Origin: Pseudonocardia thermophila
Lineage (GTDB): Bacteria > Actinomycetota > Actinomycetes > Mycobacteriales > Pseudonocardiaceae
NCBI RefSeq assembly: GCF_900142365.1
Contig: NZ_FRAP01000017.1
Coordinates: 1 to 64,000 of the forward strand
Reading direction: 5' to 3'
DNA: 64,000 nt
Made by a program: the position numbers and the translations under genes. The notes beneath the pieces are model-generated. The model saw nothing but the letters and a program-made list of their open reading frames with translations. It ran no database searches and was not told the DNA's origin. This document shows positions 15,710-24,304 of the stretch, piece after piece. The first letter of the stretch is position 1, and each line of letters opens with the position of its first letter.

Positions 15710-17275
15710 GTGAGCCCGAACACCTGGGACCTGATCGTGGTGGGCGCAGGGTCGGCGGGTGCGCCTCTTGCCACGCGGGCAGCCGAGCGCGGGATGAAGG
15801 TCTTGCTCCTGGAAGCAGGGCCGGACTACCGCTCGAAGGACATGCCCGAGGTATGGCGATCGCCGAACCCCATGCGCGCTCTGCTCGATCCCGCCGCGAC
15901 GGCGGACCTGATCTGGCAGGGGCTGACCGCGACGCGCACCGACAAGCAGGCACCTGCCCCGTTCTGGCGCGGCCGCGGCGTGGGGGGCAGCTCGGCGGTC
16001 AACGGACAGATCGCCATCCGTCCCCCGATGCTCGACTTCGCCGAGTGGGCCGCGGCCGGCTGCGCGGGCTGGGCCCCCGAAGACGTGCTCCCGTACTTCG
16101 CCAAGCTCGAGGACGACGAGGAGTTCGGCGAAGAGCCGTACCACGGGCGCGGTGGCCCGATCCCGATCTACCGGACACCGCAGAGCGAGTGGGGCGCCGT
16201 CGACCACGCCCTCCACCGAGCCGCTCTCGCGGCCGGTCTTCCGTGGGCGCCCGACGTCAACGCCCCCGACGCGACCGGTGTGTCGCCCTACCCGATCAAC
16301 TCCCGCAACGGCAGGCGGGTCTCGACGAACGACGCCTACCTCGAGGGCGGGCGGCGGTTGCCCACGCTCACCATCCGCGGCGACTCCCTCGTCGACCGGG
16401 TGCTCATCTCCGGCGGCAGGGCGGTCGGGGTGGCCGTCGTCAGTGGTGGCGCGTCGACCACCGAGTACGCGGACCGGGTCGTGCTGTCAGCCGGCACCAT
16501 CCACTCGCCCGCGATCCTCCTCCGCTCCGGCGTCGGCCCGGCGGATGAGCTGCGGGGCCTCGGGATCGACGTCGTCGCGGACCTGCCCGTCGGCCGTGGT
16601 CTGCAGGATCACCCGGTCATCGCGCTGGCGATCCCCCTCAACGAGAGGTCCGCGGTCACGAGCCCGGACGACAGGCACACGAACGTCTGCGTCCGCTACA
16701 CGAGCGATTCTCCGTTCGCGCAGGAGAACGACGTGATGATCACCGCCGGGAACCAGAACGTGCTCGCGATGGAGATCGCGGACCTCGCGTTCGGGGCGGG
16801 TGCCTTCCACCTGTGGGCGAACCAGGTCCATTCGCGCGGGTCGGTCACCTTGGCGTCCACCGACCCCACCGTCCAGCCGCTGGTGCACGAACGGATGCTC
16901 GCCGATGAGCGGGACCTGGCGAGGATGCGCGGCGCGACGCGTCAGCTCGTCGAGCTCGCGTCCGGCGACGCCGTTGGAGAGATCACGTCGACGTCGATCG
17001 AGCACCTCAACAAGGCGCTCTTCGCGGTCGTCGACGACGATGCGGAGCTCGACGATCATCTCCTCCGCACCGCGTTCGACGCCCAGCACCCGACGAGCAC
17101 GTGCCGCATGGGTGCACCGTCGGACCCGGACACCGTCGTCGATCCGGCGTGTCGGGTCCTCGGGATCGACGGACTCCACGTCGTGGACGCCTCGATCTTC
17201 CCCACGGTCCCGCGGGCCAACACCAACCTCGCCGCGATCATGGTGGGCGAGCTGATGGCGGACCGCCTTGTCTAG
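15710..17275 (+). CDS. GMC-family FAD-dependent alcohol oxidoreductase
   Basis: A 521-residue glucose-methanol-choline oxidoreductase. The FAD dinucleotide-binding loop GAGSAGAPLATRAAERG is at residues 9-25 and ends with the ribose-binding glutamate of LLLEAGPDY; the GMC signature GRGVGGSSAVNGQIAIRP is near 88-105. The active-site histidine is in HPTSTCRMG near residue 464, and the partner asparagine in PRANTNLAA near 505. It oxidises alcohols to aldehydes. The GTG at 15710 is chosen because GAGGA precedes it and the FAD motif follows directly; an upstream in-frame start would cross the operator. A GMC enzyme called CapO has been reported to oxidise the C3 hydroxyl of chloramphenicol, a precedent for the proposed role. 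Confidence 0.88.
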   Translation: MSPNTWDLIVVGAGSAGAPLATRAAERGMKVLLLEAGPDYRSKDMPEVWRSPNPMRALLDPAATADLIWQGLTATRTDKQAPAPFWRGRGVGGSSAVNGQIAIRPPMLDFAEWAAAGCAGWAPEDVLPYFAKLEDDEEFGEEPYHGRGGPIPIYRTPQSEWGAVDHALHRAALAAGLPWAPDVNAPDATGVSPYPINSRNGRRVSTNDAYLEGGRRLPTLTIRGDSLVDRVLISGGRAVGVAVVSGGASTTEYADRVVLSAGTIHSPAILLRSGVGPADELRGLGIDVVADLPVGRGLQDHPVIALAIPLNERSAVTSPDDRHTNVCVRYTSDSPFAQENDVMITAGNQNVLAMEIADLAFGAGAFHLWANQVHSRGSVTLASTDPTVQPLVHERMLADERDLARMRGATRQLVELASGDAVGEITSTSIEHLNKALFAVVDDDAELDDHLLRTAFDAQHPTSTCRMGAPSDPDTVVDPACRVLGIDGLHVVDASIFPTVPRANTNLAAIMVGELMADRLV

Positions 17276-18719
17276 GCCGCTCGAAGCACATCCGGTGCAG
17301 CACCGGGACGTGCGGGACCCGCTGACGCTGTGCCACCGCATCGGCGGCAGGTGGGTCCGGTCCGCGTCCGACGAGGTCCGTCACCTGGTCAACCCCGCCA
17401 CGGAGGAGGTGATCGCGGTCTACCCGGCCGGCTGCGCCGCGGACGTCGACACCGCGGTGGCCGCGGCCAGGGCTGCGCAGCTCGACTGGCGGATGACGCC
17501 GCTCGGCGATCGCCTCCGGCTGATCGAGGCGGCGGCGGACCGGATCGAACGGCACGCCGACGAGCTCGCCCGGCTCGAGTGCGAGGAGATGGGCAGGCCC
17601 GCCGCGATCGGCGTGACCTTCGTGGTGAGCGCTGCCGCGCAGCTGCGGGCGAGCACCGAGGACGCCCGCACCTACCCGTTCGAGCGCCGGATCGCCGACG
17701 GCTCCGGAACAACGCGCGTGCTGCGCAGGCCGCTCGGCGTGGCCGGCGTCATCACGCCGTGGAACTTCCCGGTGGCCGCGGTCGTGACGGCGATAGGGCC
17801 GATCCTCGCCGCGGGCAACACCGTCGTGGTGAAGCCGTCGGAGCGATCCCCGTTGTCGACGAGCCGGCTCATCGAGGTCCTCGGACTGCCGGATGGCGTC
17901 GCGAACCTCGTCCTCGGTGACGCGGGCGCGGGAAAGGCGCTCGTCGAGCACGACGACGTCGCGTTCGTGCACTTCACCGGCTCCGTGGAGGTGGGCAGGC
18001 TGGTCGGTTCCGTGGCTGGTCACAAGCTCCGCCGCGCCGTGCTGGAACTCGGCGGGAAGGACCCGGTCGTGGTGGACGCCGACGTCGACCCGGTCGCCAC
18101 GGCCGAGGCGGTGGCCTTCGGCGCCTTCATGAACACGGGGCAGATCTGCACGTCGATGGAGCGGATCTACGTCCATCGCGACGTCGCCGAGCCGTTCACG
18201 CACGCGCTCGTCGCGGCGGCCGGTAGGTTCGGCTTCGGGTCCGACGACTCGTTGCTCGGGCCACTCGTCGACGCGCGCCAGCGCGACCACGTGCACGCGC
18301 ACGTGATCGACGCCGTCTCGCGCGGGGCCACCGTGCTCACCGGTGGGTACCTTCCTCCCGGCAAGGGGTACTACTACCCGGCCACCGTGCTCACGAACGT
18401 CGACGAGTCCATGCTCGTGATGACGGAGGAGACGTTCGGCCCGATCGCGCCGGTGCAGGTGGTCGATTCGTTCGCCGAAGGTCTGGCGCGGGCCGCCGCC
18501 TCCCGCTACGGCCTGGCTGCGACGGTGTACACCCGCGACCCCCGCAACGCCGCGGCCGCGGCGGGGCTGCCGGCCGGTCTCGTCTGGGTGAACGAGTGGC
18601 AGGGGGGAGCGGCGCGGGTGTACGAACCCGCCGCGGACAGCGGTCTCGGGGCGACGGGCGGCCACGCCGCCTACGACGCCGCGACGCGGCCGACGACCGT
18701 CTTCGCCGCTGGGATCTAG
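17268..18719 (+). CDS. NAD(P)-dependent aldehyde dehydrogenase (first of island)
   Basis: A 483-residue aldehyde dehydrogenase. The cofactor and substrate motifs are TPWNFPV near residue 164, FTGSVEVGRLVG near 238, the general-base glutamate in VLELGGKDPV near 259, and the nucleophilic cysteine in NTGQICTSMERIYV near 293. It follows the GMC gene with an 8-base overlap if the TTG at 17268 is used; a GTG at 17295 is an equally good start, since homology begins at about residue 22. Coupling to an alcohol oxidoreductase suggests that it oxidises that enzyme's aldehyde product to the acid. Its stop codon is embedded in a CTAG shared with the convergent iclR stop. Confidence 0.88.
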   Translation: MSRPLEAHPVQHRDVRDPLTLCHRIGGRWVRSASDEVRHLVNPATEEVIAVYPAGCAADVDTAVAAARAAQLDWRMTPLGDRLRLIEAAADRIERHADELARLECEEMGRPAAIGVTFVVSAAAQLRASTEDARTYPFERRIADGSGTTRVLRRPLGVAGVITPWNFPVAAVVTAIGPILAAGNTVVVKPSERSPLSTSRLIEVLGLPDGVANLVLGDAGAGKALVEHDDVAFVHFTGSVEVGRLVGSVAGHKLRRAVLELGGKDPVVVDADVDPVATAEAVAFGAFMNTGQICTSMERIYVHRDVAEPFTHALVAAAGRFGFGSDDSLLGPLVDARQRDHVHAHVIDAVSRGATVLTGGYLPPGKGYYYPATVLTNVDESMLVMTEETFGPIAPVQVVDSFAEGLARAAASRYGLAATVYTRDPRNAAAAAGLPAGLVWVNEWQGGAARVYEPAADSGLGATGGHAAYDAATRPTTVFAAGI

Positions 18720-19498
18720 ATCAGCTGCTCATGGAGTTCGTCGGCTGCTTCGAGGAGGACGCAGAGCACCCTGCCGCACATGTCCTCCTTCGAGATGCGT
18801 TCGATGCGGCAACCGACGTGCATCGCGGCGATGACCCGGCCGTCCCATCGACGCACCGGGACGGCGACGGAGTGGGAGCCGACCTCGATCTCATCGGCCA
18901 CGTAGCAGTAGCCATCGGCGCGGATCCGGTCCAGGACTTCGGTGGAGGGGGCGTCGGCCAGCTCCGCCAGCGTCGCCGCGCGCACGTCGTCCGGCAGGTG
19001 CGCGAGGAGGACCTTGCCCAACGAGGAGATCGCGGCCGGGGTACGGAAGCCGATCCCGGTGCCTGCCTCGAGCAGCTGGTTCGGCACGGCCCGCGCGACC
19101 ATCACCGCGTCGGAGCCGTCGAGCACGGCCACCGAGCAGGCCTCGCCGACCGAGGCGCAGATCCGCTCGCAGACCGGCTGAGCGATGACGGAGGCCGGAT
19201 TCGACGTCAGGTAGCTGCTCGCGAGACGAAGCACCCGGGGGGTGAGCTCGTAGGTGCGCCCGTCCGCCACGAGGAATCCGAGGTGCTCGAGGGTGATGAC
19301 GATCCGTCGCACGGTCGCGCGGGAGAGATCCAGCTCGCGGGCCAGCTCGGCCTGCGTCACGCGGCGGCGGGTCTCGCCGAACGCCGACAGCACGGCCATG
19401 CCCCGCGCCAGCGCCTCGGAGAAGTCCGCAGGGTTCGGTGCCGAACTGAGCTGCCGTTCCCGGCGTGCTGCACTGTCCTTCTCGGCCAAGCGCCCCAT
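18716..19498 (-). CDS. IclR-family transcriptional regulator of the island
   Basis: A 260-residue regulator. An N-terminal winged helix (FSEALARGMAVLSAFGETRRR, then TQAELARELDLSRATVRRIV) spans residues about 25-90, and the IclR effector domain about 95-260 with the conserved RAVPNQLL, SSLGKVLLAHLPD and ISKEDMCGRVL segments. IclR proteins sense small acids, often aromatic acids, and can repress or activate. The ATG at 19498 is favoured by GAGGGG upstream; the frame stays open to a TTG at 19555. A diverged copy of the PcaR-like box lies 49 bases upstream, suggesting autoregulation. It sits between the two halves of the catabolic island. Confidence 0.88.
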   Translation of the reverse strand: MGRLAEKDSAARRERQLSSAPNPADFSEALARGMAVLSAFGETRRRVTQAELARELDLSRATVRRIVITLEHLGFLVADGRTYELTPRVLRLASSYLTSNPASVIAQPVCERICASVGEACSVAVLDGSDAVMVARAVPNQLLEAGTGIGFRTPAAISSLGKVLLAHLPDDVRAATLAELADAPSTEVLDRIRADGYCYVADEIEVGSHSVAVPVRRWDGRVIAAMHVGCRIERISKEDMCGRVLCVLLEAADELHEQLI

Positions 19499-19546
19499 GG
19501 CACACCCCTCGTTCGTCGTCACACCCACCCTATTAGGCGAACACAT

Positions 19547-19561
19547 GTGCGGCAATCGGAC
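19547..19561. promoter_or_regulatory. Diverged copy of the IclR/PcaR-like box
   Basis: GTGCGGCAATCGGAC matches GTGCGATAATCGAAC at 12 of 15 positions. It lies between iclR and the divergent pnb operon, the place expected for autoregulation and control of that operon. Confidence 0.45.
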
Positions 19562-19762
19562 ATTGCGTCCCCCGTTGTGGCGCGCCGCCGACCCGGCGGT
19601 GCCGCCTCATCGGCCGCCGCGCTCGCGGGGCGGTCGCTGCACCTGCTGACTCGCCTGCCCTGACTCGGAGGACGCCGTCCGGTCCGGTGGCCGGGCCAGC
19701 AGCGCTCGCGCCCGGAGCGTGCGCCGTCCCGCCCCGACCCGTCCACGCTCGAAGGAGCACAT

Positions 19763-21190
19763 GTGATCCACCATCGCGACCACCTCTACATCGGTGGTGA
19801 CTGGCTGCGGCCGCGCACGGATTCGCGCATCGCGGTCGTCTCGCCGAACACCGAGCAGGAGATCGGCTCCATCCCGGAGGCCCGGCCGCAGGACGTCGAC
19901 CTCGCCGTGGAAGCGGCTCGAGCCGCGCTTCCCGGTTGGTCGGACACCGCGCCGGGGGAGCGGGCAGCGCTGCTGCGTCGCTTCGCCGATGCGATCGAGG
20001 AACGAGCTCGGGAGATCGCGCGGACCGTCTCGGCCCAGAACGGGATGCCGATCCGCCTGTCGTCCCAGCTGGAGGCGACCTATCCCACCACCCTGCTGCG
20101 CTACTACGCGGCGATGATCGACAGCGAGCCCGAGGACGTCCGCGCGGGACTGCTCGGCGGTCGTATCCGGGTCGAGCGGGACCCGATCGGCGTCGTCGCG
20201 GCGATCACCCCGTGGAACTTCCCGCAGACCCTCGCTGCGTTCAAGTACGCCCCGGCGCTCGCCGCCGGCTGCACGGTCGTCATGAAGCCGTCGCCGGAGA
20301 CGGCCCTGGACGCCTACCTGATCGCCGAGGCCGCAGCGGCCGGCGGACTGCCGGCGGGCGTGATCAACATCGTGCCGGGTGGCCGGCGGACCGGTGCGTA
20401 CCTCGTCGAGCATCGCGGCGTCGACAAGGTCGGCTTCACCGGGTCGACGACCGCAGGGCGGCAGATCGCGCGCACCTGCGGTGAACTGCTGCGCCCCGTC
20501 ACGCTCGAGCTCGGCGGCAAGTCGGCGACGATCGTGCTCGACGACGCCGACCTCGACCTCTCGGTGATCGGCGACGAGCTCTTCGTCGCCACGCTGGCCA
20601 ACAACGGCCAGACCTGCTTCCTCGGCACCCGGGTCCTCGCTCCGCGCCATCGGTACGAGGAGGTCGTGGACGTGTTCACCGCGTTCGCGGAGACCTTGAC
20701 GATCGGGGACTCGCTCGACCCCGGCACGGACATCGGCCCCATGGTCACGGAACGCCACCGTGAGCGGGTCGAGGGCTACATCGAGAAGGGGAGGGCCGAG
20801 GGCGGCCGCGTCACCACCGGCGGGGGACGGCCGGACCGCCCGGGCTGGTTCGTCCGGCCGACGGTCTTCGCCGACATCGACAACGCCGCCACGATCAGCA
20901 GGGAAGAGATCTTCGGACCGGTGTTGTCGATCATCGCCTACGACGGCGACGAGGACGCCGTCCGCATCGCGAACGACTCCGGGTTCGGGCTCGGGGGGAC
21001 GGTGTGGACGGCCGACCCCGAGCGGGGATTCGCCGTCGCCCGCAAGGTCCGCACCGGGACGTTCGGCATGAACCGGTACCTGCCCGACCCGGTCGCTCCG
21101 TTCGGTGGGGTGAAGGACAGCGGGCTCGGCCGCGAACTCGGCCCGGAGGGCATCGCCGCTTACCGGAGCCTCAAATCCATCTACTGCTGA
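19763..21190 (+). CDS. Aldehyde dehydrogenase of the pnb operon (candidate 4-nitrobenzaldehyde dehydrogenase)
   Basis: A 475-residue aldehyde dehydrogenase with TPWNFPQ near residue 150, FTGSTTAGRQIA near 226, glutamate in LELGGKSATIV near 248, and catalytic cysteine in NNGQTCFLGTRV near 282. The C-terminal substrate loop GTFGMNRYLPDPVAPFGGVKDSG is of the betaine/benzaldehyde dehydrogenase type. The GTG start at 19763 has AAGGAG 5 bases upstream. It leads an operon with the lyase and nitroreductase, whose substrate would be 4-nitrobenzoate, so 4-nitrobenzaldehyde is the natural guess. It is only distantly similar to the dehydrogenase at 17268. Confidence 0.87.
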   Translation: MIHHRDHLYIGGDWLRPRTDSRIAVVSPNTEQEIGSIPEARPQDVDLAVEAARAALPGWSDTAPGERAALLRRFADAIEERAREIARTVSAQNGMPIRLSSQLEATYPTTLLRYYAAMIDSEPEDVRAGLLGGRIRVERDPIGVVAAITPWNFPQTLAAFKYAPALAAGCTVVMKPSPETALDAYLIAEAAAAGGLPAGVINIVPGGRRTGAYLVEHRGVDKVGFTGSTTAGRQIARTCGELLRPVTLELGGKSATIVLDDADLDLSVIGDELFVATLANNGQTCFLGTRVLAPRHRYEEVVDVFTAFAETLTIGDSLDPGTDIGPMVTERHRERVEGYIEKGRAEGGRVTTGGGRPDRPGWFVRPTVFADIDNAATISREEIFGPVLSIIAYDGDEDAVRIANDSGFGLGGTVWTADPERGFAVARKVRTGTFGMNRYLPDPVAPFGGVKDSGLGRELGPEGIAAYRSLKSIYC

Positions 21191-21286
21191 GGTTCGCCGC
21201 TCCCGCTTCTCACGAACCGGTCGCCGTGAACTCGACGCGCCCCACGGCGCACCTCTACAGAGTGTCTGATCGACGGAGGGATCGAC

Positions 21287-21805
21287 ATGGGTGGCAGTAC
21301 GCCCCAGGACCTGATCGACCGCAGTATCCCGTTCCTCGACGAGATCAAGAACCGCACCGCGGGTGCGGAACTGGAGCGCTGGCTCAACCGTGAACGAGGA
21401 CCGGGGTCGCCGTTGTGGGACGACCTCGCCCGCATCATCACGGACGGAGTGCGCAGCGGCTGGGCGGCGAACGTCGAGATCGACGGTCCCAACTACCGGC
21501 GCAGCCGCATCGCCGAACCGTCGGAGCAGCTCAACTGGTTCAGCATCACCGCCGTCTACATGAACAGCGTGCCCGTCTACCGGGGTCAGTACCACCAGCA
21601 CCCGTACGGGGAGCTCAACATGGTCGTGCCTCTGGACCCGGATGCTCAGCTCGCCGGGCCCCGGGGATGGCAGGGCGCCGGCTGGACCGCTCCGGACCCC
21701 GGCAGTCACCACTACCCGGAGGTGCGCAACGGTGCGGTCATCGCTCTGTTCTACCTCCCCGCCGGGCGCATCTCCTACGACGTCGAGCCACCCTCGGTGG
21801 CCTGA
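21287..21805 (+). CDS. pnbB: 4-Hydroxylaminobenzoate lyase-like protein (PnbB / DUF4863 family)
   Basis: A 172-residue cytoplasmic cupin-like protein whose conserved wording (FSITAVYMNSVPVYRGQYHQ, HPYGELNMVVPL, GWTAPDPGSHHYPEVRNGA) I recognise as the DUF4863/PnbB family (PF16155). PnbB converts 4-hydroxylaminobenzoate to protocatechuate plus ammonia without added cofactors. Histidines in YHQHPYGE near residue 105 and in SHHYPE near 144 are possible metal or substrate ligands. GGAGGG precedes the ATG. It is directly followed by a nitroreductase that could supply the hydroxylamine; the pair reproduces the pnbA-pnbB partnership of 4-nitrobenzoate degraders. Recognition is from memory of the family, not a search. 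Confidence 0.75.
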   Translation: MGGSTPQDLIDRSIPFLDEIKNRTAGAELERWLNRERGPGSPLWDDLARIITDGVRSGWAANVEIDGPNYRRSRIAEPSEQLNWFSITAVYMNSVPVYRGQYHQHPYGELNMVVPLDPDAQLAGPRGWQGAGWTAPDPGSHHYPEVRNGAVIALFYLPAGRISYDVEPPSVA

Positions 21806-21819
21806 TCCGAGGTGGCGGC

Positions 21820-22563
21820 ATGAGCGAGCGGAACCGACCCACCGCGCCCGGGGTGCTGTCCTCGGGTGCGGTGCCGGCCGCCCTGACGGTCGAGGATGCG
21901 CTGCTGTCCCGCCGGAGCGTCCGAGCCTTCCTGCCGACCCCGGTCCCGCGGACCGAGGTGGTGCGCCTGCTCGAGCTCGCCTCGCGCTCAGCCAGCAACT
22001 CCAACTGCCAGCCGTGGCACGTGCATGTGCTGACCGGCCGGGCCAAATCGAGACTGACCAGGGCCATCTGGCGGCAGTACGACGCCGGGAGCGGCGCGAC
22101 GCAGCGGGAGTACTCCTACCAGCCGGCCCCGGACGAGTGGCAGGAGCCGTTCCGGACGCGGCGCGCACGGTTCGGCGAAACGCTGTACCGGGACACCCTC
22201 GGCTGCGACCCGAGCGACCTCTCCGGACGGGCCCGGCACCACCGGAGGAACTACGACTTCTTCGGGGCGCCGGTCGGCATCATCCTGACCGTCAGCCGTC
22301 ACCCGATGGCCAGCGCACTCGTCGATGCGGGGCTCTTCCTCCAGGCCCTCATGCTCGCCGCTCGCCAGGCGGGGCTCGACACGTGCCCGCAGGCGGCGTT
22401 CATCGACTTCTCGGCGGTGATCCGCGAGAACCTGACGATCCCCGACGACCACGTCATCGTCACCGGCCTCGCGCTGGGACACGCGGACGCCGACCACGAA
22501 CTCAACCGGATGCGCACACCGCGTGAACCGGTCGAGCACTTCACCACCTTCTACGGCGATTGA
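21820..22563 (+). CDS. pnbA: Nitroreductase (PnbA-like, FMN)
   Basis: A 247-residue FMN nitroreductase. The FMN-phosphate arginines are in SRRSVRAF near residue 29, and SASNSNCQPWHVHVLTG near 58-74 is the FMN-binding strand; the long EYSYQPAPDEWQEPFRTRR insertion around residue 92 is shared with the nitrobenzoate/nitrophenyl reductase group. The C-terminal ALDAG-type helix (SALVDAGLFLQALMLAARQAG) and VIVTGLALGHAD complete the fold. It would reduce an aromatic nitro group with NAD(P)H to the hydroxylamine. It lies 14 bases after the lyase gene. Its association with PnbB points to 4-nitrobenzoate as the substrate; reduction of another nitroaromatic cannot be excluded. Confidence 0.85.
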   Translation: MSERNRPTAPGVLSSGAVPAALTVEDALLSRRSVRAFLPTPVPRTEVVRLLELASRSASNSNCQPWHVHVLTGRAKSRLTRAIWRQYDAGSGATQREYSYQPAPDEWQEPFRTRRARFGETLYRDTLGCDPSDLSGRARHHRRNYDFFGAPVGIILTVSRHPMASALVDAGLFLQALMLAARQAGLDTCPQAAFIDFSAVIRENLTIPDDHVIVTGLALGHADADHELNRMRTPREPVEHFTTFYGD

Positions 22564-22673
22564 CACACCGCCGCACCGATCGGATCTGCCAGAGGAATCT
22601 CGTTCTTCCCGGTGCGGACCGGGAGAGAGGAATGTCGAGTGTGCACGCTGCTGTCTCCTGACGGAGATGACGA

Positions 22674-23426
22674 ATGACGACGTCGCGACCGGGTGCGCCG
22701 TCTGCGCCGCCCGGTGGTCACCCGACGTTCGGTGCTCCGGGCGACGGCCCGGAGGTGCTCGTGTTCGACCTGTACGGGACGCTCGTGGACCCCCTCGACG
22801 TCGTATCGACGCTGGGCGAGGTGATTCCGGGCGACGAGGCCGCCGACGTCGCGGCGCTCTGGCGGCGGACGCAGCTCGACTACGCGTTCCGCCTGACGCT
22901 GATGGGGCGGTACCGGACCTTCGAGTGGGTCACCGCGCGGGCGCTCGACCACGCGCTGGATGCGACGGGCCACGACCTGGCCGACGAAGTGCGCCGGGCG
23001 CTCCTGCAGGCGTACGACCGACTCGCGCTCTACCCGGACGTGCGCCCCGCGCTCGAGCTCCTCGTCGAGCGCGGTCACGACTGCTACGTGCTGTCCAACG
23101 GAAGTCCCGGGATGCTGCGGCGCTCGCTGGAGAGCGCCGGGCTGACCGGGTTCTTCAGCGGCTGGATCAGCGTGGACGAGGTCGGTGCGTTCAAGCCTGC
23201 GCCGCAGGTCTACCGCCACGCGGGCGAGGTCATCGGTCGGGTGGTGACGTCCATGCGGATGGTGTCGTGCAATCCCTTCGACGTCGTGGGGGCCGCGGCG
23301 GCGGGGATGCGGACGGCCTGGGTGAACCGTTCGGGCAGACCCTTCGACAGGATCGGTGAGCGTCCGGACCTGATGGGGAGCGACCTCGTCGATCTGGCTC
23401 ACCGGATCACCGCGGTTTCCGCGTGA
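22674..23426 (+). CDS. (S)-2-haloacid dehalogenase (HAD type II)
   Basis: A 250-residue HAD-superfamily enzyme with every catalytic element of L-2-haloacid dehalogenase: nucleophile aspartate and threonine in FDLYGTLVDP near residue 31, arginine in LWRRTQLDY near 64, serine in VLSNGSPG near 141, lysine and tyrosine in FKPAPQVYRH near 174-182, and SCNPFDVVGAAAAGM near 200. These enzymes replace halogen on C2 of short acids with hydroxyl; with dichloroacetate the product is glyoxylate. The residues before about 25 are a Pro/Gly-rich extension; the start is supported by ACGGAG. Its place after the nitroreductase makes sense if the substrate carries both a nitro group and a chloroacetyl group. 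Confidence 0.85.
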   Translation: MTTSRPGAPSAPPGGHPTFGAPGDGPEVLVFDLYGTLVDPLDVVSTLGEVIPGDEAADVAALWRRTQLDYAFRLTLMGRYRTFEWVTARALDHALDATGHDLADEVRRALLQAYDRLALYPDVRPALELLVERGHDCYVLSNGSPGMLRRSLESAGLTGFFSGWISVDEVGAFKPAPQVYRHAGEVIGRVVTSMRMVSCNPFDVVGAAAAGMRTAWVNRSGRPFDRIGERPDLMGSDLVDLAHRITAVSA

Positions 23427-23595
23427 TCACAGCGGCCCGCGTGCCGGGCGGGATCCCACGCCGGCCGTGCGGACCTGACGAGCTGATGGGTCACGTGCCG
23501 GGTGGACGGAGTGCGTGCGGGCGGTGCGCGCGGCACGACCGACGGTCTGGTCGTGGGTGTCGTCCGACGGGTGCGGAACGGGAGAAGAGGATTCG

Positions 23596-24213
23596 GTGGC
23601 GCGCTGTGCGAGGATCTCCGTCATCTACTACTCCGCGACGGGGACGACCTACGAGATCGCGAAGGAGATCGTCCGCGGGGCGGAAGGCAGCGGCGCGGAA
23701 GTGCGGCTCCGGCGGGTGTCGGAGCTGGCTCCCGCCGCCGCGATCGCGTCGAAGCCGGCGTGGTCGGAGCACCTCGCGGCCACGCGGACCGTGCCGGTCG
23801 CGTCCGCCGACGACGTGGTCTGGGCGGACGGGGTGATCATCGGGTCGCCGACGCGATTCGGGAACGTTGCCAGCCAGCTCAAGCAGTTCCTGGACACGCT
23901 GGGGCCGCAGTGGGCGAAGGGGCTGCTGGCCGGGAAGGTCTACTCCGGATTCACCTCGACGGACACCCAGCACGGTGGGCAGGAGTCCACCCTCCTCGCC
24001 CTGTACACGACCTTCTACCACTTCGGTGGTGTCGTCGCGGCTCCCGGTTACACGGATCCGGTCAAGTTCGTGGACGGCAACCCCTACGGCAGCGCCCACG
24101 TCGGGCGTGGTCACGATCTGCTGGAATCGGACGGGACGTCCGCCGTCCGTGCGGCTGCACGGTTCCAGGGAGAGCGGGTCGCGCGCATCGCGGCCGCGAT
24201 GCAGGGTCTGTGA
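23596..24213 (+). CDS. WrbA-like NAD(P)H:quinone oxidoreductase
   Basis: A 205-residue flavodoxin-like FMN enzyme. The FMN-phosphate loop is SATGTTYEIAKEI near residue 13; the WrbA signatures GSPTRFGNVASQLKQFLD near residue 83 and YSGFTSTDTQHGGQESTLLA near 117-136 are present. WrbA proteins reduce quinones by two electrons, avoiding semiquinones. The GTG at 23596 gives normal WrbA length and has GAAGAGG 6 bases before it. It is the last plus-strand gene of the island. It may protect against quinones or hydroxylamine/nitroso oxidation products, or act on a ring intermediate. Confidence 0.85.
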   Translation: MARCARISVIYYSATGTTYEIAKEIVRGAEGSGAEVRLRRVSELAPAAAIASKPAWSEHLAATRTVPVASADDVVWADGVIIGSPTRFGNVASQLKQFLDTLGPQWAKGLLAGKVYSGFTSTDTQHGGQESTLLALYTTFYHFGGVVAAPGYTDPVKFVDGNPYGSAHVGRGHDLLESDGTSAVRAAARFQGERVARIAAAMQGL

Positions 24214-24304
24214 ACCCCGGCGATCTCCGTGACGGCCGCGCCTCGCGTCCGCTCGGGTGGCGGCGTCCGGCGGCTGCGGTCGTCCGGGCGTACGGCCCGG
24301 CTGC

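Noticed and set aside
21820..22563. Chloramphenicol resistance only by nitro-group reduction
   Set aside because: The nitroreductase lies with the PnbB-like lyase and an aldehyde dehydrogenase, pointing to catabolism of 4-nitrobenzoate rather than simple detoxification.
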